A stretch of DNA of 64,000 nt, taken from NCBI GenBank assembly GCA_910585815.1, contig CAJUFJ010000005.1, positions 17,570 through 81,569 of the forward strand. Direction: 5' to 3'. The DNA is from an uncultured Oscillospiraceae bacterium. GTDB taxonomy: Bacteria; Bacillota; Clostridia; Oscillospirales; Oscillospiraceae. Position 1 is the first letter of the stretch. The number at the start of each line of letters is the position of its first letter. Shown piece by piece: positions 49,957 to 58,666 of this stretch. The notes beneath the pieces were generated by a model. That model saw only the letters and a list, made by a program, of their open reading frames with translations, did not search any database and was not told the DNA's origin. The translations under genes and the position numbers were made by a program.

Positions 49957-52768
49957 GCAACTGTGGTTTCCCGTTATCCCTGGAAAATCCCGAATTATTT
50001 GTAGGATATGTGATAATCAGCTGGGAATTTCGGTGATGTTCACGAGGATTTTTGGCTGTCTTTTTTTCGTCACTGACATACAGGTAGAGATATTGGATTT
50101 CTGAAAGCGGAATCTCGACAGAATATTCCCTCTCCACGCCAGAAAAGCTTTCTCGGACCTGTTTAATAAAACTGGCGTGCTCCTCTGCAAATCGGTCAAG
50201 CTCATGGCCATCTGAGACCGCCCGGTGCATCACCAGCTTTTCCACCATACAGCACAGGTGTAGGCAGAGTCCGGTGACAATGTGATGCGAGAAAACGCAA
50301 CGCATTTTCTCCATCAGCGCCTGTACCGCAGGCACCACGACACCCATCAGCTTCTCCCCGTTCAATATAGTCAGCTGCCGCATCACATTCTGTATTGTGA
50401 ATTCCCGCACCAGGTTTTCCTCCAGTTCCGAAGCACTGGTGTTACTGCACATGAGGGACAACTGCCTATGCAGCAGATCTACATTCTGTTCCATGAGCAG
50501 TTGATCCAGGCTGACAAAGGGGATGTTTTTGATTCTAGGGTCCAGTGTGCCGATCATCAGCTTGACATGATAATCACGGAATAGTGGTGCATCCTGCTTC
50601 TGCTGCGCCAATCGCTCAAAATCATCAGACAGCACCTCCAACCCGGAGCCTTCCGGCAGACATTTGCGTACCAGGTCAGCGATTTTTCTCGCCGTCTCAA
50701 TGCCGGTAGCGCAGACACAGAGGATTGCATCCTTTCGCTTCCGGTTGCGGGTAATGCTCCACTTGGATCGGCTTTGCTCTGTGCTATATTCCAGAGCTTG
50801 TTCCAGAGGAACCCCATCCAGCAGCTGTTGTCCCAAACAGAGCGCTAGCTCCAGGGAAACATTGTTGACCACCCCTATATTTGCAGTGATACTGCTGAGT
50901 TGTGCCGGGATTTCCTCCAGCGATCCAAGATCCACCAGAAATACAATTTGTTCACAATTCTTCAACTTTGCTACTCGTTTAAGCAAATTACCTGTTACCG
51001 TATTCAGCGGTACACCAAGTGGCATATCCACTGCATCAAACAAGCAGCAATCCAGTATGGCGTTGGCTGAACCTGCAATGCTGCTTGCTGCGCTGTGCCC
51101 ATGGCAGAGAATAAAGCAGATGGTTTTGCTTACAATCTCCCGAACCTGTCCCGCGATCACCGCTGTAAAAAACACCCGGTCCAGGGGGGTGCGGGCTATA
51201 CGCACATTGCTGTGCAAAAATTCGTTCAGTTCTGCCGCAATGGCGTATTCCCTTGGCAGGGCCTTGGCTGTCATGCTATCCAGATGCTTTGCGGCAGAAG
51301 GCCAGGCGGCCCACAATGGGGCATATCGGTAAAAGTGACGTGCCATAAACTGAAGGTCACTGTTGTGCAGTATCAGCGAGAAACGCTGCGCTGCCGCTGC
51401 ACCCATACTGTCCATCAAGCTTTCAAGAAGCTCCAGACGTGGGGAATGGACAGCCAGCTCATAGCTCAATTGATCCTGATACTGACGCAGACGGCTTTGC
51501 ACTGTCTCCCAAAAGTCCTCAAAGGACCGCCTGGCGTGGATTCCCTCCTCATAGGCCTGGATCATAAAAAGATAAATGTCATTTTGGGAAGCCTGCTTGT
51601 AAAACTCCGTTTCCAGCGCCTCCAGTGTCATTAACTGTTCCCGCCCAAACGGATTTTCCCATTCCTCCGTGTCTCTGGCGAGGAAATAATCAGGCAGATT
51701 TGATAGCTGTACCGAAATTGCTTGTCCACTGTCCTCCGAGGTCAAAAAAGCGTTGGCGCAGGTTGCCCGGATGATATTTTTCATCTCGCCAATATTTCCA
51801 TGGAAGCGATGCCGCATCAGCAGCTGAATAACATTTTTGCTGACCAGAAATTGCCGGCCAGTCTCGCGCATTTCACCCTTGAGAATGTTCAGAATCAAAT
51901 CGTGACGTTCATTCTCCGGGCGCTCCGCCAGCGGCGGAATTTGTACCACCACCGGGATGCGGCGCAGCAGCGTCTTAAGCAAAACCTCCTCCGGCCGCTC
52001 CGTGGTTGCAAAGATGAACCGTACTGCAGCCGAGTGCCAGCTTGTGTTATTGCCGATTTTGTGATAGATGCCCTGGTCCATGAACAGAAACAACTTTTCC
52101 TGGCACGCAGGCGCCAAGCAGTGTACTTCGTCTAAAAAAAGAACCCCGCCATTGGCGGCAGACAGCAGCCCGGCACCTTCGCTGACGGCCCCGGTATAGG
52201 CCCCTTTCACATGGCCGAACAGATTTGTAGCCATTAACTCAGGGTTATTGGCATATTCTGCACAATTCAGCGTGACAAAGGGCGCACCTTTTGCCAGGTA
52301 GCCGGTATTGACGCTGTATTCGTACATCAGTCTGGCCATTTGGCTTTTACCTACACCTGCCTCGCCGTAGAGGAGCGTCGGCAGACCGTTAGGTGGGTAG
52401 GACGCACTGGACTGACACTGTTCAACGCAGTAAGCCAGGCTTCCGTTGTGGCCAAATAATGTGGAGAAGTCCTTTTGCTCCGACAGCCCGGACAATTCTT
52501 CCCGCAGCTCGGTCAGGGTTTCGTAATGATTCTTTTGTAAGGACACGCCGCTGTTATGCTCCAGTGTTTCCCGGTGGAGGAAATAGACGGGACGCGACTT
52601 AACTTTTATAAGGATATTCTGTTGTACATATTCGTTAAGATACTGGCTGACCGTGTTGCGATTCACAGGCAATACCCTGCATAAGCAATTTGCTGTAAAT
52701 GGCTCCATATTGCTCCAGTCCAGCGTTTGGGTTGCTTCGATAATTTTGTTCAATACACATGTTCGCAA
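49949..52768 (-). CDS. LevR-like sigma-54-dependent activator with PTS regulation domains
   Basis: 939 residues. N-terminal winged-helix DNA-binding part (about 1-75). AAA+ domain: Walker A GEAGVGKSQMA near 137-147, the sigma-54 contact loop GHVKGAYTGA and Walker B GGVLFLDEVH. After it come a PRD-like helical region, an EIIA-Man-like domain with ILCHGHSAASSIAG (phosphorylatable His), an EIIB-like segment (ILCVCATGIETARKI) and a final PRD-like region. In LevR relatives, phosphorylation by HPr and by the cognate IIB sets activity, giving substrate induction. Encoded after HPr and upstream of the PTS operon. Confidence 0.93.
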   Translation of the reverse strand: MRTCVLNKIIEATQTLDWSNMEPFTANCLCRVLPVNRNTVSQYLNEYVQQNILIKVKSRPVYFLHRETLEHNSGVSLQKNHYETLTELREELSGLSEQKDFSTLFGHNGSLAYCVEQCQSSASYPPNGLPTLLYGEAGVGKSQMARLMYEYSVNTGYLAKGAPFVTLNCAEYANNPELMATNLFGHVKGAYTGAVSEGAGLLSAANGGVLFLDEVHCLAPACQEKLFLFMDQGIYHKIGNNTSWHSAAVRFIFATTERPEEVLLKTLLRRIPVVVQIPPLAERPENERHDLILNILKGEMRETGRQFLVSKNVIQLLMRHRFHGNIGEMKNIIRATCANAFLTSEDSGQAISVQLSNLPDYFLARDTEEWENPFGREQLMTLEALETEFYKQASQNDIYLFMIQAYEEGIHARRSFEDFWETVQSRLRQYQDQLSYELAVHSPRLELLESLMDSMGAAAAQRFSLILHNSDLQFMARHFYRYAPLWAAWPSAAKHLDSMTAKALPREYAIAAELNEFLHSNVRIARTPLDRVFFTAVIAGQVREIVSKTICFILCHGHSAASSIAGSANAILDCCLFDAVDMPLGVPLNTVTGNLLKRVAKLKNCEQIVFLVDLGSLEEIPAQLSSITANIGVVNNVSLELALCLGQQLLDGVPLEQALEYSTEQSRSKWSITRNRKRKDAILCVCATGIETARKIADLVRKCLPEGSGLEVLSDDFERLAQQKQDAPLFRDYHVKLMIGTLDPRIKNIPFVSLDQLLMEQNVDLLHRQLSLMCSNTSASELEENLVREFTIQNVMRQLTILNGEKLMGVVVPAVQALMEKMRCVFSHHIVTGLCLHLCCMVEKLVMHRAVSDGHELDRFAEEHASFIKQVRESFSGVEREYSVEIPLSEIQYLYLYVSDEKKTAKNPREHHRNSQLIITYPTNNSGFSRDNGKPQLLA

Positions 52769-52789
52769 ACCCCTTCTCCTCCCTTCGGG

Positions 52790-53047
52790 TCATAGTCGCT
52801 CCTGAAAAATCACTTTCAGTGCATCCAGAGCGGCGTCCTCGTCCACTCCGTCTGCTGTGATTGTGACTTTTTGTCCCTGCTTAACCGCCATGTTCATCAG
52901 CGCAATCAGCCGGTCCAGCCGGATGCTCTCTTCGTTGCGAACCAGCATAATCGTGCTTTGAAACTGCTTCGCTGTCTTCACTAAAAGACCGGCTGGTCTT
53001 GCATGAATCCCCATTTCATCCTGAATTAAATAAGTAAAAGATTTCAT
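52790..53047 (-). CDS. HPr-like phosphocarrier protein lacking the Ser46 site
   Basis: 85 residues. MGIHARPAG places the phospho-His at residue 15, as in HPr. Aligned by eye without gaps to B. subtilis HPr, residue 46, where HprK phosphorylates Ser, is Arg (in RLDRLIALMNM). The protein should carry phosphate between the local enzyme I and the IIA but should not respond to HprK. It lies 21 bases upstream of the LevR-like gene behind a sigma-54 promoter. GGAGCTGTAAGCAG precedes the ATG. Confidence 0.9.
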   Translation of the reverse strand: MKSFTYLIQDEMGIHARPAGLLVKTAKQFQSTIMLVRNEESIRLDRLIALMNMAVKQGQKVTITADGVDEDAALDALKVIFQERL

Positions 53048-53089
53048 CTGCTTACAGCTCCTTTATAAGTTTAAGTAGATATTAGTATG

Positions 53090-53105
53090 AGCAAATTTTA
53101 TGCCA
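53090..53105 (-). promoter_or_regulatory. Sigma-54 promoter of HPr-levR
   Basis: The minus strand reads TGGCATAAAATTTGCT, -24 GG and -12 GC with ten bases between, 43 bases before the HPr start. It shares TGGCAT and TTTGCT with the PTS operon promoter, so the activator would control its own synthesis. Confidence 0.8.
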
Positions 53106-53255
53106 ACAATCTGTCGATGAAGAATCAGTTTGAGGTTGAAGAATCTATGCACCAAACAATTAGGAAATTCTTGAGGAATTATCACGAAATAAGCAAGAAC
53201 TTTTTGCCAAATCCTGATATAATAGTTGGCATTCCGGCTGAAAGAGGTGCAAAGT

Positions 53256-53783
53256 ATGACCAACAGCATTTTAGTGGCGGACGACGGGGCGTAAATTGCC
53301 GACCTGATCGAGGCCTATCTGACTGGCGAGAAGTACCGGGTATTCAAATCCTACTCGGCAGCGGAAGCGCTTGCGTGTATCAACACCACAGAGCTTGACC
53401 TCGCCATTCTGGACGTGATGATGCCGGAAATAGACGGCTTTGCGCTGTGTCGGATGATACGGGAAAAGTACACCTGGCCCATTATCATGCTGATGGCCAA
53501 GAACGAGGAGACAGACAAAATCGCCGGCCTGACCCTGGGGGCGGACGACTATATAACCAAGCCCTTCCGTCCGCTGGAGCTGATGGCCAGAGTGAAATCC
53601 CAGCTGCGTCGGTATTACAGGTATAATCCGGCCCATGCCGACAGTGGTGAAGCGCCTTCTAACATCCCGGCGGACACCATCACCGTCCACATCCGCCACC
53701 TGCAGGAAAAGCTGGGGGACCGGGTGGACAAGCCTAAATTTATCGAGACCATCCGGGGAGTGAGATATAAAATTGAAGGCTAG
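53256..53783 (+). pseudogene. Broken VanR-type response regulator
   Basis: ATG 53256 (AGAGGTGC upstream) opens MTNSILVADDGA, then an in-frame TAA (at the 13th codon) interrupts. The frame continues as IADLIEAYLTGEKYRVFKSY, LDLAILDVMMPEIDGFALC and LGADDYITKPFRPLELMARV, very like VanR. After RRYYRYN about 50-60 residues of the winged-helix domain are missing; the frame resumes at TITVHIRHLQEKLGDRV and ends RGVRYKIEG. Two lesions make it non-functional. About 20 further codons (GTIANEILSRLVGRLERII), probably a remnant of another gene, follow. No vancomycin-resistance enzyme gene is present. Confidence 0.85.
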
Positions 53784-53880
53784 ACAAAGGGACGATTGCC
53801 AATGAGATATTGAGCCGGTTGGTAGGGCGGTTGGAGAGGATTATCGCTGTGTAGTGAATGTTCACCGCCACATACAAACA

Positions 53881-53917
53881 CCCCTGATACAGGCCTTTTG
53901 TGTTCCTGTATCAGGGG
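53881..53917. terminator. Terminator after the dipeptide operon and the VanR remnant
   Basis: CCCCTGATACAGG (53881-53893) pairs perfectly with CCTGTATCAGGGG (53905-53917). The plus tail is GGATTTTATC; the minus tail is TGTTTGTATG. Lies between convergent ends. Confidence 0.75.
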
Positions 53918-53993
53918 GGATTTTATCTGTTATTTATTTGCAGGGATAATCCATATTCGACTCCAGTTCAATTGCCGCCGGGAATCGCGGTTA

Positions 53994-54512
53994 TTAGCTG
54001 TGTGCCAGCTTCTGAATCATGTCAATTTCATCAGAATCCCTATATTGGTACATAAGGCCAATATGCCAGGGGAAGGTACAGTGATGCCAGTAATGAATCA
54101 GGTTTATGTACCGATCATAGGCGCCCATCAGCTCCTTGTACTCCTCTTTGGTTTGCAGCTGATTCAGAACAGAGTCAATATCTTTCGCAAATTTCTTAAT
54201 CTCCGGAGTAGAAACATAGGCCAGAAATTGCATCGAATCAAATCCCACCGCCAATTCATTATGGGTCAGTTTTTTAAGGACCTCTAAAGAAATGTCGAGA
54301 TCGTCACACATCTGAAGGAACATAAAAAACATATGTTGGCCATAGGCAATCGTATAGACGTCCACAAACATCATAGTGGACAAATACTGATTGAAGGAGC
54401 CGGCTCCTGTTACATTGATGCCGTGGCGCACCTTCCACATGGCTTCCGGCTCTTGCAGCCAGTTTTTATCTATTTGATCCAAAATTTCTTGTTTTACTTC
54501 ACGCCAGTCCAT
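53994..54512 (-). CDS. Unknown 172-residue protein, last gene of the peptide transport operon
   Basis: A soluble helical protein rich in Tyr, Met, His and Asp (for example YLSTMMFVDVYTIAYGQHMF and YWHHCTFPWHIGLMY). The HH and H..H spacing could bind metal, but I see no established motif. It starts at the last base of the previous stop (one-base overlap), so it belongs to the operon and probably acts on the imported substrate. Family not recognised. Confidence 0.6.
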   Translation of the reverse strand: MDWREVKQEILDQIDKNWLQEPEAMWKVRHGINVTGAGSFNQYLSTMMFVDVYTIAYGQHMFFMFLQMCDDLDISLEVLKKLTHNELAVGFDSMQFLAYVSTPEIKKFAKDIDSVLNQLQTKEEYKELMGAYDRYINLIHYWHHCTFPWHIGLMYQYRDSDEIDMIQKLAHS

Positions 54513-54934
54513 TATTCTACCTCCTCAACTGCAGTGACAATCACAGTCTGCGGCTCGCAGTCGCCAGTCATAAAGCGGTGCTTACAGGCCAGACCGGCCT
54601 GTTTGAGCGCAGGCAGATCCTTGGGCAGCACATCTGCAAAGCAGTTGACATCTCCCGGTTCAGTTGTGCTGTCATAGGGAATCACAATACGTTGGCCGTT
54701 GGTGTAAATGAACAGCCGTCCGGGTTGGCGGGGGGCGTCATATTCCCGCTCCAGCCAAAGAAGCTTCATTGGGATACTCATATTATGTCCGGAAATCACC
54801 GTGTGCCCATGGATGCTCTCAAAGGGCAGCAGTTTTTCCAGCTCCTGACAGAAATGGGGGGCTTTGTCCCGCATCAGTTTTGCACGGACCTTTATATTGA
54901 GGCTGGGCCACTCCAGTTGAATGTAGTTTATCAT
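54512..54934 (-). CDS. DUF3830-like protein (cyclophilin-like fold)
   Basis: 140 residues. KLMRDKAPHFCQELEKLLPF, then IHGHTVISGHNMSIPM and EPGDVNCFAD match the pattern of DUF3830 proteins, predicted to have a cyclophilin-like barrel and often encoded with solute transporters and amidohydrolases. Catalytic role unknown. It sits between the binding-protein gene and the unknown last gene of the operon. Confidence 0.65.
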   Translation of the reverse strand: MINYIQLEWPSLNIKVRAKLMRDKAPHFCQELEKLLPFESIHGHTVISGHNMSIPMKLLWLEREYDAPRQPGRLFIYTNGQRIVIPYDSTTEPGDVNCFADVLPKDLPALKQAGLACKHRFMTGDCEPQTVIVTAVEEVE

Positions 54935-55047
54935 CGTAGTTCAAACCTTTCCGCTGTGTTAGGGCAGACACAGCTTTTTATTTTTCTCCAGCACGACGGA
55001 GAGGGAACCGCCGTGCTGGAGAACTGGCAAATACCGGCGAAGGGCCG

Positions 55048-56637
55048 TCAGTTTGCCCAGGAGAAGTAAAAGAAATTATCCTGTTCCACCAGTCCGGTAT
55101 CAATCGACAGGGTATTCTTGTTGTAGACACGGCTGGAATACTCATAGGTGACAGGAATCAGCGGCATGTCCTCCAGGTAGAGAGCGATACAGGCCTTGTA
55201 GGCCTCCTCCCGCGCCTTGGGGTCCATCTCCTGGCGCGCCGCCTGAATCAGTCTGTCCATCTCAGGGCTTACATAGCGGGCGGTGTTGCCAGAACCAACC
55301 TTGGAGGAGTCCATCCAGTTGGTCCACACATAGTCCATGTCGCCGGTCTTCGCAGTGTTGAAGGAGGCCGTCATTTCATAATTGCCATTTGTAAACACGT
55401 CCTCCATGAACGCGGTGTATTCCATCATATCCACCGAAAGATTCAATCCGATCGCGCTCAGCTGGCTCTGCAGGGCGGTAGCAAACTGCTGAAGGATGGT
55501 GTCGTTTTCCATAGAGGCGGTGATAGTGGCGCCCTCGTAGCCGGCCTCCTTCACCAGACGCTTGGCTTCTTCAATGTTCTGCTGATAGGCGACCTGGGCG
55601 TTGATATCGGGGTTGCCGATATTGGTGGGATAGCCAGGGTAGTAGACAATGGTGCCCAGCCCTTCTGTAATCATGATGTTTAGGTCCTCCCGGTTGATGG
55701 CCAGAGAAACTGCCTTTCTCATGTTCGGGTCGGAGAAAGGGCCGTTTTCGCAGTTAAAGCACATATAATATACTTTTCTGGATGCGATATTGACCAGTTC
55801 CAGATTGGGGTCGGCTTTGATCGTGTCCACGGAGATTGCGGGTACAGAGCGCATGAAGTAATCGAATTCCCCGGTCTGAAGGGCGATGATGGCGCTCTCG
55901 TCATTGACAACCGTTTTGACCTCCACCTTCTTGATGTTGGGGGCGCCCTTAAAGTAATTTTCGTTTGCTACATAGGTCACACTCTGTTCCGGTGTAAACT
56001 CCGTTATCGTATAAGGACCGGTGCCGATTACCGATTCGGCCGTCATGCCGAACTTGTCTCCCAGTTCCTCATAGGCCTGTTTGCTGATCATCTGGCCATA
56101 CACGGTCAGGTTTTCAAAGAGGGCAGCATTCGGAGTGCTCAGATGAAAGACCAGAGTGTAGGGGTCAGGGGTGTCAATGCTCTCAATTTCGGAGAAATAC
56201 ACCGCAATGGACTTGGTCGCTTTACAGGTCTCAATAGAGAACTTGGCATCCTCCGATGTAAACTCATCTCCGTTGGAGAACTTTACTCCCTGATGCAGCT
56301 TCATGGTAATCACTAGGTTGTCCGGGGATAATTCATAGCTCTCCACAATGGAAGGAACGATATTTCCTTCCGCGTCATGGGTAAACAGGGTGTCGTAGAC
56401 CTGAGTCTTGCCGTAAATGTTGTAGACAGAACCGGCCTTTGAGGAGTATGGGTTGAAATCCAGCGGACAGGACGTCACTGCGACCTTCATAACGCGGTCC
56501 TCGTTGGCGCCCTGTCCGCTGACGGACGGCTGAGAACCGTTTGTCTCTCCCCCGTCGCCTCCGCAGGAGGCCAAGGAGAAAACCGTGCTTAACGCCAAAA
56601 CAATTGCAAGGACAGATTTGAACAGATGCCTTTTCAT
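55048..56637 (-). CDS. Peptide/solute-binding lipoprotein (family 5)
   Basis: 529 residues. Signal peptide with lipobox FSLASCGG (Cys at about 25). Family 5 motifs follow: YDTLFTHDAEGNIVPSIVES, ITMKLHQGVKFSNGDEFTSEDAKFS in pieces, VIGTGPYTITEF and the C-terminal YKACIALYLEDMPLIPV. Captures di/oligopeptides or a related solute outside the cell for the DppBCDF-type transporter. Encoded downstream of the transporter genes. Confidence 0.93.
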   Translation of the reverse strand: MKRHLFKSVLAIVLALSTVFSLASCGGDGGETNGSQPSVSGQGANEDRVMKVAVTSCPLDFNPYSSKAGSVYNIYGKTQVYDTLFTHDAEGNIVPSIVESYELSPDNLVITMKLHQGVKFSNGDEFTSEDAKFSIETCKATKSIAVYFSEIESIDTPDPYTLVFHLSTPNAALFENLTVYGQMISKQAYEELGDKFGMTAESVIGTGPYTITEFTPEQSVTYVANENYFKGAPNIKKVEVKTVVNDESAIIALQTGEFDYFMRSVPAISVDTIKADPNLELVNIASRKVYYMCFNCENGPFSDPNMRKAVSLAINREDLNIMITEGLGTIVYYPGYPTNIGNPDINAQVAYQQNIEEAKRLVKEAGYEGATITASMENDTILQQFATALQSQLSAIGLNLSVDMMEYTAFMEDVFTNGNYEMTASFNTAKTGDMDYVWTNWMDSSKVGSGNTARYVSPEMDRLIQAARQEMDPKAREEAYKACIALYLEDMPLIPVTYEYSSRVYNKNTLSIDTGLVEQDNFFYFSWAN

Positions 56638-56684
56638 AATTCGATCTCCTTATTAGAATTTTTTTATATCAACAGACGATGCTG

Positions 56685-57662
56685 TTAATATTGGTTGTCC
56701 TGCTCCTGATACAGGGCGCAGGCCACATAGTGGTCTCCTCCCATGTCCTTCAACTGGCAGCTGTGGCTGCGGCACGCTTCGGTACAGCAATCGCAGCGCG
56801 GCGCAAAGCGGCAGCCGGGAGCGGGATTGATGGGATTGGAGAGTTCCCCACGGATCACACTGGTTTTGTCCCGGTACTCAAGATGTGGGACCGGGATCGC
56901 ATCCAGAAGCGCCTTGGTATAGGGGTGCAGCGGATTGCGGAACAACTCGTCGGCGGGTGCTTTTTCTACACACTGCCCCAGGTACATCACTGCGATTTCG
57001 CTGGAAATATGCTTTACAACCGAAAGATTGTGGGTAATGAAGAGATAGGTCAGACCCAGCTCCTTCTGCAAATCCATCAGCAGATTTAATATCTGCGCCT
57101 GGATCGAGACGTCCAGGGCGGAGACCGGCTCGTCACACACAATAAATTGGGGGTTAACAGCCAGCGCACGGGCAATACCAATCCGCTGCCTGCGCCCGCC
57201 ATCCAGCTCGTGGGGATAGGAGTTGATAAACCGTTTGGACAGACCGACAATATCCATAAGGTCAATAACCTTTTTTGTAACCTCTTCCTTGCTCAGCTTG
57301 CGCCAGTAATCGGGGTTGAGGGTCAGCGGCTCGGAAATCAGCTCATACACATTGCGCCGGGCGTTCAGACAGGCAAGAGGGTCCTGAAATATCATCTGCA
57401 TGTCCGCTCGCTTTTTATGCATCTGGCTGCGGCGCAGCTTCCGGATATCGGTGCCTTCAAACAGGATCTCTCCCTCGGTGGCCTCCAGCAACCTGATACA
57501 GACGCGGCCCAGAGTGGATTTCCCGCAGCCTGATTCCCCTACCAGTCCCAGCGTCGCGCCTTTGGGGATGGAAAAGCTCACATCATCTACCGCGTGGAGC
57601 ATTTTCCCGCCGCTGACCGGAAAGTATTTCTTTACATGCCTCAGTTCCAGCAATGGTTCCAT
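56685..57662 (-). CDS. Dpp/Opp-type ABC ATPase (F subunit)
   Basis: 325 residues. Walker A GESGCGKSTLG, Walker B FIVCDEPVSALDVSIQAQ and switch His ITHNLSVV. The signature segment is ELDGGRRQRIGIARALAV: DGGRRQR replaces the usual SGGQRQR, so the LSGGQ Ser is Asp and the Gln is Arg. The C-terminal Cys cluster (CRFAPRCDCCTEACRSH) is the oligopeptide-family iron-sulfur/zinc motif. Its start abuts the stop of the D subunit gene. Confidence 0.92.
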   Translation of the reverse strand: MEPLLELRHVKKYFPVSGGKMLHAVDDVSFSIPKGATLGLVGESGCGKSTLGRVCIRLLEATEGEILFEGTDIRKLRRSQMHKKRADMQMIFQDPLACLNARRNVYELISEPLTLNPDYWRKLSKEEVTKKVIDLMDIVGLSKRFINSYPHELDGGRRQRIGIARALAVNPQFIVCDEPVSALDVSIQAQILNLLMDLQKELGLTYLFITHNLSVVKHISSEIAVMYLGQCVEKAPADELFRNPLHPYTKALLDAIPVPHLEYRDKTSVIRGELSNPINPAPGCRFAPRCDCCTEACRSHSCQLKDMGGDHYVACALYQEQDNQY

Positions 57663-58652
57663 CTATTCCACCTCCTTTGCATACAGATGACAGCTGATTT
57701 TGTGCTCGCCCTGCACCCAGGTGCCCGGGGGCTTCACCTTGCATATATCCATACAGTGCTTACAGCGGGGCGCGAATTTACAGCCCTGGGGCAGATTTGT
57801 CGGGTCTGGCATCAGGCCGTCGATGGCGTTTAGCCGGCTTACCTTTGTGTAGATATCGGGGATCGCTCCGAAAAGCCCCTCAGTATATGGATGGTGTTCC
57901 TTATCCCCATAGATGTCCTCCACCGGCCCGATCTCCACAATCTCCCCGGCGTACATAATGGCCACCTTGTCGCAGGTCTTTACCACAACGCCCAAATCAT
58001 GAGAAATCATAATCATAGAGGTGTTAATGGTTTTTTTCAGATCGGCCATCAGGTTCAGCACCTGGGCCTGAATGGTAACGTCCAGGGCGGTGGTCGGCTC
58101 GTCTGCAATCAGCAGCTCCGGGTTGCAGGCCAGGGCCATCGCAATCATCACACGCTGCTTCATTCCACCGGAAAATTGATTGGGGAAATCCTTCCCCCGG
58201 ACGGGTGGAATCCCAACCAGCTCAAACAACTGGTCCACCCGGTCCTCAATCTGCTTTTTTCCGTCCCCCAGCTCCAGGTGTCCGGCGTGAATCTCCAGCA
58301 CCTCCCTAATCTGATCGCCCACTGTCATCAGTGGATTCAGGCAGGTCATGGGGTCCTGAAAAATCATGGATATCTTTGCGCCGCGAAGCTCCTGCATCTC
58401 CTCCCTGCTCCTGGCTAGGATATTTTCTCCCTTGAATATGATCTCTCCGCTGTTGACACGACTGGTCCGTTCAGACAGCAGCTGCATAATTGCCAAGGCG
58501 GTGGTGGTTTTTCCCGCACCGGTTTCTCCCACCAGTCCAATGGTTTCCTGGCAGCCCAGATCAAAGCTGATCCCGTTGACTGCATGAAATACATAGGAAT
58601 CTGAGTGGTATTCGACATTCAGATTTTTGACTTCCAACAGCTTTTCCTTCAT
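57663..58652 (-). CDS. Dpp/Opp-type ABC ATPase (D subunit)
   Basis: 329 residues. Walker A GETGAGKTTTALA, signature FSGGMKQRVMIAMALAC, Walker B LLIADEPTTALDVTIQAQ, switch His MISHDLGVV, and the C-terminal Cys motif CKFAPRCKHCMDIC. All key residues are intact, so this subunit carries the canonical site. Pairs with the F subunit. Confidence 0.94.
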   Translation of the reverse strand: MKEKLLEVKNLNVEYHSDSYVFHAVNGISFDLGCQETIGLVGETGAGKTTTALAIMQLLSERTSRVNSGEIIFKGENILARSREEMQELRGAKISMIFQDPMTCLNPLMTVGDQIREVLEIHAGHLELGDGKKQIEDRVDQLFELVGIPPVRGKDFPNQFSGGMKQRVMIAMALACNPELLIADEPTTALDVTIQAQVLNLMADLKKTINTSMIMISHDLGVVVKTCDKVAIMYAGEIVEIGPVEDIYGDKEHHPYTEGLFGAIPDIYTKVSRLNAIDGLMPDPTNLPQGCKFAPRCKHCMDICKVKPPGTWVQGEHKISCHLYAKEVE

Positions 58653-58666
58653 GCCGGCATCCTCCT

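Noticed and set aside
53256..53783. Functional VanR and a vancomycin-resistance locus
   Set aside because: Early stop codon, deletion in the DNA-binding domain, no sensor kinase and no ligase or dipeptidase genes nearby.
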